A DNA stretch of 64,000 bases from Trichaptum fuscoviolaceum (Eukaryota > Basidiomycota > Agaricomycetes > Hymenochaetales > Trichaptaceae), in assembly GCA_910574455.1 (NCBI GenBank), contig CAJSYZ010000005.1, positions 620,001 through 684,000 on the forward strand, given 5' to 3'. This document shows positions 32,501 through 42,295 of this stretch, one piece after another (within the stretch, counting starts at the first letter, position 1; every line of letters begins with the position of its first letter). The notes under the pieces were generated by a model. That model was not told the origin of the DNA, did not search any database, and saw only the letters and a list, made by a program, of their open reading frames with translations. The position numbers and the translations under genes are program-made.

Positions 32501-35500
32501 CTTGCTTCTGCTTCCGCAGCCTCTCGCCTCTCGGGCGCGAGCTGTATGCTCGCAAGCGCAGCTTTCTAGGCCTCGGACGACGAGTCCTACTCCTACAACC
32601 TCCTTATCTCTCTGGACGACGAGAAGCTCAAGGACAAGTTTGAGCCCGATGGCAAGTTCAAGCTAGGCTTCCGTGAACGAGGCGATCTCATGGCTCGATG
32701 GCTCGCTGGAATCACCGAATCAGGAGTACGAGGAGAAACAGAAGGAGCTCGAGAGTGTCGCGAACCTCATGCAGAGCCTCTACGCCGGTGCGGGCGGTAC
32801 ATTCCCTGGCGGTGCGTCATTTTTTTGGCTTTAATTTGTCCTTACGAAGATTAGTAGCTCATTAGATTTGACTGATAGTGGCTTGCTTTTCATTACAGTT
32901 GCGCGATATTCCTGTGAGCCACGCGTGATAGACGCTTGCGAGCTCTCACTTCCTTTCCCGTTCTCAAGCAGCCCTCGCCTTCCTTCCGCGCACTTTGTGT
33001 GCTTCCGCTGCACACGACCTCTCACCCACTCGACAGCGACGAATACCCCGGCGGTGCCGAACACTGTCATGGCTGGCGAGCCCGAATCACCTCCTTCGCA
33101 AGCAGTCCACCTTCCTCAACCTCATCGCGAACGAAATTGAGCTGAGCATATTTGCCAAGGACAAAAAGGTCGCCGACTTCGAACCGATCGCCCACAGAGA
33201 CCGACAGCGGCAGCGCGTCCATGAGCGAGAAGCGAGGGCCCGCGCGCCGCGCTGCTCCTCACCTGCGGTACGCTCGTATGCGTCTGGTTCTCTTCTCCTG
33301 GGGGCTGGCCAGACCCGGACGCGCAACGCACGGGCTGGGGTGGCGGTAACGGCGCGCTGTTCCCCGCCCCGTGCGCGCAAGGCTGCCACGCGAGCCGCTC
33401 TGCTGCTAAATTTTTTTTGTATTTAAAGTATTTATTTGAAATGTAGACAGGCCTGGACTACAGTCCAGGCACTCTTAAATTAATATAATATTTATTTCAA
33501 ACGAGTACGGGGCTCTGCTGCGCTGCCGGGCAAAGCCCTGACAAGGCTGCGTCGGCACGCGCGGCCCAGGCAGAGCTGAAAGGCAGAACGAGCTGCCGAA
33601 GGCCTGCCGAAGTTATCGCGATAACTTTAGAAACGGGTTGCGATAATTATCGCATATCCATAAGATTATTAGTTGGTACTGGTGTCAACAGTGCCCAAAC
33701 TCACTGGCAAACGTGGACGTAGAAAGCCAAAAGGCGAAGCTAGTTGTAAGTCTTCAACTTTAGATCAGTGATGACACAGATTTGAACTGGCATAAACAGA
33801 CTCGAAGAACGATGTTAAAGACATATCGGATTGTGAAGATGGACACAACGAAGACTTGGATATTCGTGAGTAACATTGCCTATACATTTTCAGACGATCT
33901 CAAAGCTTGGAGGTTGAACCCTGTGACTCACGTTAATGCGAAGCAGCGAGTATGGATGAGCCAAACAGGAAGCCTGCAAAAAAAGCTAGGAAAGAAGATT
34001 CCAAAGGTGAACTTCCATTTCGCACACGTGTGCAGACCGCAAAGATGTCCAGGTCTGCCGCCACTCCCAGCGACGCATTCTTTCACGCTCCTGCAGGACC
34101 GAACGAGAGTCTTTCTGGTGAAGAAACGGACATAATAGACTCGCCCGCTACGTCAAGGCGGAACGACAAGACAAAACGCCCTGTCAGGGCGCTTCACAAC
34201 ACAGATGATTCCACTTTCATCGGTGAAGAGGGTGGAGGTCTTGAGGTGCCAGTGGCAGGGATAGACTCAGAAAGGATCAATTTGTGAGTTTGAAGTTTGA
34301 ATCTTGCATTGCGTCTGAATCAGTATCTTGTACTGTCAAGTCAATGTAATGGTGAGTGCGATTAAACATCATCCTGACTACTACTAGTAGTAGTACTAGA
34401 TTACTAATGAGCCTGCCACTCAGGCTGCCAGTGTCACTGCGGTCACGGTGCCAGCGGTTCAAGTTGACCGTGACGCTCCCGGGCCAAGACCCGACTTGGA
34501 AGTCCTTCACCTGCAATATTGACGCTCTTGTCCTTGTTACCACTGTATTATGAGCCTTGCTGACGCAAAGCTACACCAGACACACCATCTCATTGCCAGA
34601 TGATGAAAACATAAGTCCCTGGGAGGATGAAGGAGAAACAATCACCCTTACAAGCTATCATGGTGTAAAAAATAGCACAATCAGTGTGCAACAGAAGGCA
34701 CATCTTGTCGATTCGGAATCAAATGTTGTGAGTTGACGGAGAATTAGAATGGCAAATGCAGTCTGAATAACTTGTTTATAGGGCGGAAGCAATCCGAAGA
34801 GGCTAACAAGGCCGGCTCAAGCTTGTGTGAGTACGACTTATTTCTGTTTGATTCACGTCAGTTACTCCATGACCGTTTGTTCATATCCCTTCGTTATTAT
34901 TTATCTGCCAACTGCCGTGTCATGAACAGGATGGAGGTAGCAGCAACCTCAACTCGAAGAAAAGGAAGTTATTGCATGACACTCTTTCCGGGTCGCAGGT
35001 TTCAACGGTAAGCGATGTCATATCATTTTTCATTTTTCATTCTACTAAGCAATCCCTTCCCGTACTCGAGGATAAGAACAACGAGATAAAACCAGGTGGA
35101 CAGGTGAGTGCCAGACAGCGAAGCACAGTGATCTTCATTCTATATCCTTCATTGCTGAATTGGTATTTGCATAGGATGCAAACAAGAGGACTGCTATTTC
35201 GCAGCTTAGCGCACCGGTAAGTCTATCTTATCTCAACTTCTCTCGTTCCCCCCCTTATTTATGGTTGTAAGGTGCGATCACTAGCTTTGGAACCCCGTGT
35301 ACAGGTATGTGTGAGCGTCGATGCACCGTAGGCTCACTTCCGGTGCTCTCCTGTAGCAACTATTCGTTTCCTTCTTCACTTCGAGTCGATCGCTAATGTG
35401 TGCATATGAATAGGACATCACAGTCACAAAGAACGGAAAGAGGAAGTCGCCACCAGACACCGACTCTCAGGTTAATGTGGTAATTCTTCTACCTTCACGT

Positions 35501-37553
35501 GCAATGAATTCCTTCATTTCATGTTTACTTAATTTAAACCATCTCAATAGGCTAATAAGACTGTCAAGATCAATAAGTCATTGTTGATTGACATGGACAC
35601 ACAGGCCGGTGCCACAGTAAGTGTCAATTCTATGGTAATTGGCATTCAAGTTCGTATCTGATCAGGCGGAAAGGACTTGAGTAAGAAGAGGAACCCCTCT
35701 GATATTCCTTATCGGCCTGAGGCCGACACGACGGTAAGTGCTTCTTTTCGATCTGCTCACTTGCCATGGATAACAGCTTTCTGACGTGTTGCAGCCAGAG
35801 ATTGGATCCGCTACCTTTAATCGCAAGAGGCAGTTGCTGGTGGCTGATAATGAAGTAAGTGAGAGTCGATTGATACACTCTAAACATGAGCATTCACCTT
35901 CTTTTCTTAATAGTCTGGTGGTCGAAAGATGTCGTTAGCACCTCGAGCACCGTCGCTTGCAATGACGAGAGCGTCCCGCACCCCCGGACCCGAAGTGATA
36001 GTGACTGGGGCTTATCAAGGTCATCGCAAAGTCTCTCGGACTACTAGCTCAGTTTGTCGAATCAAATTCATTTCTATGACATATTTTGCTGATGTACGTA
36101 TATGCAGACATCAGTGGGACTTGAGGACAAGGATCGAAATGAAGGAAGGGAAGGATCTCGCGTGCCAGGCAGGAAAAGGGCGACGAACCAGTGTCTCCCT
36201 CCCGGTACTCAGGCAGGATGGACTCATATTCTATTACCTTCACTATTTCGCGCAGTTGGAAAGTCCGTCACACCATGGCAAACCCCGGACAATAAGCTCA
36301 TCAGCTCATTGTGGGGGAAAGTGTTTGATTCTGTGGAACTCATTTACGAAACTCAGTTCGCCGATATCTGTTCTCTAGTTGAGTCATTTTTACTTATTCT
36401 CAAATCACCTTTACCAAATTGAGATGCAATCCTCGTATTTCAGGCGGCCCAGAGATGCTCTGATAGCTGGCGCAAGAAGCTGTTTGAGAAAGCTGAGCAA
36501 TCAGTTGCTAGTTTTATCAGCGGCGAACAATCAAAGTCAATGCAAAACGAAGCAATTGTGAAGATGTTGCAGACGCTAGTTGACAAGAAGAAAGCCGAAC
36601 CGTTTCTATGGGAAAGCTGGTATAGTATGGAGAGGGTAAGTAAAAGAGTATTTATTGTCACATTTTGTGTCCATGCATTGACCCTAAATGTACAGAAGCA
36701 AGGACTGTTCTGCTCTGACCTTGTGGTCTCAGTGTTGTCCGTACACATTGTCTTGGCCATGGGTCGGCATAAAATACTGGACAGAAACACCATAGGAAAG
36801 CCTATCGGTGCCCTCGCCCTTGCGGCAACAGCGGTATCTATTTTTTTCAGTACTTATATTGTCCTTATTCGCTGATCTTCTCATGGATAGGTCAAGGTTG
36901 CCATTGATAAACAGGTGGCTCGGTTGCAAAATATCAAAGAAGAACTTGGCGGCGCTGAGTGGTATTTCACTAGCGCTCTGTGGCAGCCTCATACGGACGA
37001 CTATGTTAACTTGTTGTTGAATCCCTCTTTCTTCACTGAATCAAACTGGGAAAAGGTTCGATCCCGCCTCCTAGCTTACGATGCCAGTACAGATATCGAT
37101 ACGAGAAAGAACACCGAACTTGTTGGATCGGGTATCACTGGCAGGGACTTTTCCTTGTATTTTGACGTTGTAGATGCAGATTCGACCTGCGAGAAAGTGT
37201 ATGACGAAGGCGCTGATAATTGGGAAGACGGAACCGACGGAACCGACGATAAGGGCGAAGAGCGTGAGGGGGCTGAGTATAGAGGCGAGGTGGAAGGTGA
37301 TGCAGAGGACGAGCATGCTAATGCTGAGGGTGACGACAACCTGAGCGAGAGCGGGGACGAGGGTGTTGACAAGATTGAGGGCGAGGGCGAGGGCGAGGGC
37401 GAGGGCGAGGGCGAGGGCGAGGGCGAGGGCGAGGGCGAGGGCGAGGGCGAGGGCGAGGACAAGGACGAGGACGAGGATTTAGGTGGAGATGGTGATCATG
37501 AGGAGGACGACGCTTCAAAATGGGATTCGGCTACGGACTGCGTAGACTTCTAA
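29566..37553 (+). CDS. Transposon accessory protein: coiled coil, AT-hook-like patch, acidic tail (interrupted)
   Basis: Exon 1 from ATG 29,566 encodes a highly charged coiled coil (EEILREKEEKEKRKVRQAER). It is interrupted at 29,995-33,679 by a TIR element. The reading frame resumes exactly at 33,680 as VSTVPKLTGKRGRRKPKGEA, which contains an AT-hook-like basic patch, followed by GTAAGT. Many small exons follow (SKNDVKDISDCEDG; MDEPNRKPAKKARKE near 33,952; others to 36,430). Then come RCSDSWRKKLFEKAEQSVA, FLWESWYSMER, GIGALALAA-type helix KPIGALALAATAV, WYFTSALWQPHTDDY, and a Glu/Gly-rich acidic tail with (EG)13, ending at TAA 37,553. Similar accessory genes appear to accompany such transposons in Agaricomycetes, from memory. 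A DNA-binding helper role is inferred. Confidence 0.65.
31240..32390. other. AT-rich core of the TIR element, no gene
   Basis: About 1.15 kb is markedly AT-rich with no open frame above 65 codons of plausible composition, in contrast to the GC-rich flanks. No terminal repeats of its own were recognised. Confidence 0.5.
32573..32820 (+). pseudogene. HSP70 C-terminal fragment captured in the TIR element
   Basis: The sequence reads DESYSYNLLISLDDEKLKDKF and, after small frame changes, EYEEKQKELESVAN and LYAGAGG. These match the C-terminal lid and Gly-rich tail of cytosolic HSP70. About 30 residues in between are scrambled by indels. No ATPase domain is present, so it is a captured and decayed fragment. 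Confidence 0.85.
37377..37454 (+). repeat. Hexanucleotide repeat (GAGGGC)13
   Basis: Thirteen uninterrupted GAGGGC units (78 bp) encode (Glu-Gly)13 in the acidic tail of the accessory protein. Long open frames on the other strand are a by-product of this repeat. Confidence 0.95.
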
Positions 37554-37829
37554 GGGCAAATTGATCACTGGTGAGCCTCTTCTTTTCGTTTCTGTCCGTG
37601 CGCTCAATATTATATTAGCATCGACTTGCAGAGCAGCCTTCGTTTCTACTGGTACGCCAAAGAACATGCAGAATTGAAGGCACGGCAGCGAAATGTGGCC
37701 TGCCACTGCCCGTCACGGCAGAGGTTCGGGATAATGTCGTGGCGGATCCCATGATTGCGACTGCTATGCTTAGTCTTGCGTAAATGACTGATGTACTTGA
37801 ACGCTGAGGCACTGATAGCTACATAATGT

Positions 37830-38165
37830 TGTCTTATATATTTCTGATGCAATGAAATACTTGGATCGTTCTTATGCACTTAGACTCTTGAGCACTGCAA
37901 TTCGTCTTACAACACTTATGTACTGCTGTAATTAAAGGATGATACACTGGAGCACTGGGGTGCTGAATGCCTGAAACACTTAGAGCACTGATTCAGCCAT
38001 CTTTCCTTATTTAAGCCAGCCCGCACTTATTTCAGCCAACTTGTCCTGAATAATGGGAGGACATGCATGAATAAGTGAAGCTTGCCTTATTTAAGACTTC
38101 AGTCTCTCAGGACGTTTAAGTAACACTTAAGTCACTTTCAGCAGAAAGTAGTAGTTTCCCTGATG
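37830..38165. repeat. Right terminal region of the 33-kb element
   Basis: It ends in AGTTTCCCTGATG at 38,165, the inverted counterpart of CATCAGGGAAACT at 5073. Inward it is not a long copy of the left arm. It shares recurring pieces with it (TTGAGCACTG, CTGAAACACT, CTTATTTCAG, CCTTATTTAAG), in the manner of subterminal repeats. Confidence 0.65.
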
Positions 38166-38173
38166 CCAGTGTC

Positions 38174-38364
38174 CGGAACGCCCCGGCGTTCACTCAACTG
38201 TTCCACGAGACGAAGTCGGTATCAATCAATCAACTGGGGTGGACGCTTCGACGTGCGACTCGCTGGAGAGGAATGTAGAACAAGTTGAGGCAATTGTTGG
38301 GCACGTTGAGCAAGACGGCTGGGAAATGGTTGAGAAGAATTGTTGCTATCGATTGAACTTGTAA
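38174..38364 (+). pseudogene. Detached last exon of beta
   Basis: The frame reads ERPGVHSTVPRDEVGINQST, then LERNVEQVEAIVGHVEQDGW and EMVEKNCCYRLNL with TAA at 38,364. It is the natural continuation of beta (4152-5072), as shown by the intact inverted copy. The inverted copy has TAG in place of the AAG after EMVE, so its protein ends eight codons earlier. Confidence 0.75.
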
Positions 38365-38627
38365 AATTTGCTGCACTGTATTATATCTGTAGTATAAGGA
38401 ATCTGGAGACCTTCTGCGCTGCGCTGTGACGAATATTCAAAGAAAAGGAAAATATATTTGACCTGATGCTATTTTTAGGTGCAACGCACGGACCACGTTT
38501 GGGGAAGGTATATAAGCCGGGCGTCGTAGTTGCTGATTCCCCAGAACATACTCAGCTAGGATCTATTTTATAGGAACTAACTCGAGTCTCGCATGTTTAC
38601 ACATGTCACATCCTTCAAATCCAGTAG

Positions 38628-38870
38628 ATGACATTCGCGCTGCCTCGTCATACTGAGAACATTACTTGTCTGTCTTCGGCAGCAAGGTCGAGGACGTTTG
38701 GCCTGTTTTTTCGTGTATTCTCTTCGGAGTTGCGCAGAGGACTTGCCAGCGAGGTCAGCGTTTGTCTGATGGATTTCTTTCTTTACATTCTGTACATTTC
38801 GAATGATGTTCTGGTATCACTTTATTGCAATATGATTTTTTTTCACCTCTTCATAATTGTCACCTTTTGA
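38628..38870 (+). CDS. Small open frame conserved between the two P copies (doubtful gene)
   Basis: The 80-codon frame MTFALPRHTENITCLSSAAR is kept open in both copies (the other at 53,060-53,287 minus) with few changes. It is preceded by TATATAA about 115 bp upstream. A second frame starts at ATG 38,604 (MSHPSNPVDDIRAASSY) and stops after 17 codons. Conservation may merely reflect recent duplication. No family was recognised. Confidence 0.3.
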   Translation: MTFALPRHTENITCLSSAARSRTFGLFFRVFSSELRRGLASEVSVCLMDFFLYILYISNDVLVSLYCNMIFFHLFIIVTF

Positions 38871-39627
38871 CTTCCGAGACATTATTACCGGACTGGAAGA
38901 GACTGGACCGGCAAATCGCTTATTATTTCTCAATCCCCGGAGGAACTTAGCTAGGTATGTTTGCTGTTCAGAGTCGAGTTTTGTACAACTCGTTAGGCAT
39001 CCATGTCCAATTCCACGAATGAAGAGAACCGTTTATCAATATTATGAGGGTGACTGAACGAAGTGGCATTTGATTTCAGTCCACCGATATTGGATCCCCG
39101 AGCACACCGAAGCTCGTCCAGATCGCAATATTTAGTGTGTTTGTTCGGCGCAAACTCAGAGGTATAAAGGAGTGGCACGCTCGTCGTCGAAGCCCCACAT
39201 CTTCTTGACCTCCCACTTCCACCAACTCTCAGCCGGAAATGTTAGCTCAGCAGCAGCCGGTTTCCAAGTGACCTTTTGACGACTAGACACTGGCACCCAG
39301 CCAGGATGCGCGTATAGCCTGAGTACATAGTACTATAGTAGTAAGCAAATGTTACAACTTCAAGTTCAAGTTGAAAAAGGAAGGCAAATCCCAAGTTTAC
39401 GTCACTCCAAATCATTGTCATCAAAGCTCGGTTTCGGGTTTCAAGGTCACCGGTCTCCTTCGGCCAAACCTCCATGAGCACTGCGTAGTAGACTGCTCGG
39501 CCATCTCTCATATCAGTACCATTATCTGCTACTGGCACCCCTTTTAGTTATAATATAAAGACCATGGGCTATGGCAATTTCTAACCTCCATCAACACGCC
39601 CAGCATCGTACCTCTTCCCTCGACACC

Positions 39628-42119
39628 ATGATTCCCCCCGGAATCAAATTCATCATACAGACCCTCCCAAGCCTTTTGTTCTACCCACTCCTTCTCAGCC
39701 TGAGTCTTTACGCCGCCTCGGTCTTTCTGGATACACACAATCTACCTCTTTGGGCTCAGATCCTCATCCTCGTTCTTTCACCCTTCGCCGCACTCCCGAT
39801 CAAGAATATATGGTCCAGCATTAAGAAAAGGCAAGAGGCCCGTGCATTGGGTGCGGTCCCCCCGCCTGTCGTCAGCGGGCGTTTGCCAGGAAATTTCGAT
39901 GTCGTATGGCAGCTCGTGAATAGGAAGAATATCTACCTGGGTATGTTATGGTCTTCTCCTTAAACTTTATCGACGTGAACATCTAGCGTTGCTAGGTGAT
40001 TTGAATTTGGAGCTCAGCCAGAAACTTGGATGGACTTACAACATGAAGATCTTCTGGGAAGACAGGGTACGCCACGTCGCTACCGGCATGAATCATTCTC
40101 ATTGATTTCTTCAGATCTTAACATCCGAGCCTGACCACGTCAAGGTAGGCTCTCTAGTGCGACATCAGCATTTCAACTTACTTAGAGTGACAATGTCAGT
40201 CCATCCTCGCCACAGAGTTCAACAACTATGAGAAGGGCAAGTTTTAGAAGAGAATTTGCCAATCCAGTACTTACGACTGTCTCTACAGGTGATATATTCA
40301 AGTCCACTATGGATACGCTTTTGGGTGTTGGAGTTTTCAATTCAGACGGCGAGATGTGGAAGTGCGTCCTTTTTATGGAGTCATGGTACTGATCGTTAGT
40401 TTAACAAAGAACGGGCAGATTCCACCGGACAATGACGCGTCCCTTCTTTTCGAAAGACAGGATTTCTCACTTCGAAACCTTCGGACGTCATGCAGACGAG
40501 GCGATTGTCCTCATCAAAGAGCGGCTCCGTACTGGACATGCCATTGACATCCAAGACTTGGTTTCCCGATTCACCCTCGACTCCGCAACCGAGTTCCTCT
40601 TCGGACACTGCGTGCACGTGCTCCGCGTCCCAGGCGGTCTGCCCTACTCTCCTGTTGTCACTGCAATAGACCCGAGCAAACGCTCCCGTGGCGATGAAGA
40701 TTATGCTGCGAAGTTCTCCGGGGCGTTTGCAGATGCTCAATTGGCGTCGGCGAAACGTACTCGCTTCGGCTCGCTTTGGCCTTTATTTGAGTTCTGGAAG
40801 GACACGACAGTCGGTCATATGGATGTCATAAATGCGTTCATCGATCCGATTCTTCGGGATGCGGTTGAGAAAAAGAAGGTGTCTGGTAGTCGGTCGGAGA
40901 AGAAGGACATCGATGAAGGAGACACACTTCTGGACCACCTCATCAATTATACGGATGGTAAGGCAGAGTAATTCATTCATGTGACGCTGACCTTAATCCC
41001 CTTCCACCAGACATGAAGATTCTTAGGGACGAAATCCTGAACATCATGATAGCTGGGAGGGACACTGTACGCATTGACCATGCCTTGTAGTCACATATGC
41101 TGATTGTCCGTGTACCTACAGACTGCGGCAACACTCACGTTCGCTATGTACTGTCTCGCCATGCACCCTGAAGTTTTGAAGCGTCTCCGCGACGAAATTC
41201 TCAGTGTAGTAGGTCCAGAGCGCCGCCCGACCTATGACGATTTGAGGGAAATGAAATACCTTAGGGCCGTGATAAATGGTGATTACAACTTCTTTCGGAT
41301 TATGGGGCTTCAGGATTCTGATAGTGTCCTATTTACTCGCTACAGAGGTCTTGAGGCTCTATCCCCCAGTGTAAGTCAGACTTTTGACGGTGAGAACGAG
41401 TGTTTAAATACGTTATACTCTTCAGTCCGTTTGATTCGAGGGCGACGATCAATGCCACTACCCTATCCAATAAAACGCCTGGTGCAAAGCCTTGGTATGT
41501 TCCAGCCCGTACAAGGTATGCATTTTGCACCATGTCCCTATACTTCATCCTCACAATAGATCTTGACACACAGATGTATCTATTCTGTCTTCATTATGCA
41601 TCGCCGGACAGATTTGTGGGGACCTGACGGTGAGTCCCCGTACAATCAGAATATGCCTTGAAAGTCCTTGAAAGTGAGATTCAACGTACCGATGATTATG
41701 TAGCGGCCGAGTTCGATCCAGACCGCTTCCTCGACGCTCGGCTTCACAAGTACCTCACGCCGAACCCCTTCATCTTCCTCCCCTTCAACGCCGGCCCACG
41801 CATCTGCCTCGGCCAGCAGTTCGCGTATAACGAGGCGTCGTTCATGCTCATCCGGCTGCTGCAGGCATTCGATGGGGTCGAGCTCGCACAAGACGAGCAG
41901 CCGCTCGACTCGCGTCCGCCTGCGGAATGGTCACGTGCCGCAGTAGGCAACCGTAAGAGACTCGAGAAGGTCTGGCCGAAGAGCCACCTCACGATATACG
42001 CGCATGTAAGTAGCCTTTGCTTCAATCATCTGTAAGTGTTGCGTTGGAGGCTGATGATTATTAACAAGGGTGGTTTGTGGGTGAGGCTTCACGAGACTTC
42101 CGCACTTGAGACTGCTTGA
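39628..42119 (+). CDS. Cytochrome P450 monooxygenase (CYP63-like)
   Basis: This is a microsomal haem monooxygenase that oxidises small hydrophobic substrates with an NADPH-P450 reductase. The chosen start is ATG 39,628 in CACCATG, about 75 bp after a TTATAATATAAA stretch. An N-terminal hydrophobic anchor follows ([17 protein letters not shown]). At least eight short introns interrupt it. Visible motifs are the I-helix AGRDTTAATLTF (about 41,055-41,140) and the K-helix E-x-x-R (EVLRLYPP, restored across introns at about 41,278-41,370). PERF-type sequence FDPDRFLD and the haem loop [16 protein letters not shown] (about 41,780) are also present. The end [16 protein letters not shown] with TGA at 42,119 requires a last intron after IYAH. 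It appears complete. The family-level assignment rests on overall resemblance and the substrate is unknown. Confidence 0.9.
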
Positions 42120-42295
42120 CCGGGGGATTAACACCTTGAGCAATTCTTGATATCTTGATTTCTTGTAATATACAAAATCGAGCTGAGTTTGCACATTCTA
42201 AACGAACTTATTTATTCGTTATCATTCCTATTGGAAGTGACTGAACTCTCTACATTCGAAACCCTGCGAAGGGAGAGATACTTTTGTCAATACCT

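Larger units (their letters stand above)
29995..33679. mobile_element. Non-autonomous TIR element with captured host sequences
   Basis: The ends are inverted repeats of about 60-70 bp: GTACCAACTAATAATCTTAT at 29,995 and its complement ending at 33,679. Further in is the shared GCAACCCGTTTCTAAAG and a perfect 14-bp palindrome GTTATCGCGATAAC (30,049-30,062 and 33,612-33,625). Target duplication is GTAC or TA; either restores the interrupted reading frame on removal. No transposase was found. The interior holds an HSP70 gene fragment, GC-rich outer parts and an AT-rich core (31,240-32,390). Confidence 0.8.
5073..38165. mobile_element. 33-kb composite DNA transposon insertion (Plavaka-type) with cargo genes
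   Basis: The uninterrupted inverted copy of this locus reads straight from GACGACAGCTC into TGGAACGCC (complement of about 53,730-53,745). Here that junction is split between 5072 and about 38,174. Both ends of the intervening DNA carry CATCAGGGAAACT as inverted termini. Next to them are AT-rich subterminal stretches that share motifs such as CTGAAACACT, CTTATTTCAG and GAGCACTG. The right junction has 8 extra bases (CCAGTGTC), the length expected of a target duplication, but they match the left flank GACAGCTC poorly. Contents are an exonuclease, a BCS1 relic, a protease, an accessory ORF, a Plavaka transposase, and a coiled-coil/AT-hook gene, plus two nested younger elements. Without these the element would be about 18 kb. 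That all parts move as one unit is inferred from the junctions. Confidence 0.7.
38166..39235 (+). repeat. Duplicated block P, right part (inverted copy at 52,690-53,730)
   Basis: This is the continuation of block P after the insertion. It matches the complement of 52,690-53,730 through the beta tail, a TATATAA-containing stretch (38,509-38,516), the conserved reading frame at 38,628, and a region ending in CCCACTTCCACCAACTC. Right of this, sequence is single-copy within the window. Confidence 0.85.

Noticed and set aside
37076..37518. Long minus-strand frames rich in Ser-Pro and Arg-Pro
   Set aside because: They are the complement of the GAGGGC repeat and the acidic coding tail on the plus strand; low complexity and no motif.
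36915..37553. A separate gene for the acidic (Glu-Gly) protein
   Set aside because: The exon joins upstream exons (WESWYSMER, GALALAATAV) through good splice signals, so it is treated as the end of the accessory gene from 29,566.
5073..38165. A TET/JBP dioxygenase as cargo, as reported for KDZ elements
   Set aside because: No H-x-D...H double-stranded beta-helix motif was recognised in any frame examined by eye.
38166..38173. A perfect 8-bp target duplication for the 33-kb element
   Set aside because: Eight extra bases are present, but CCAGTGTC and GACAGCTC do not match well; reported only as length-consistent.
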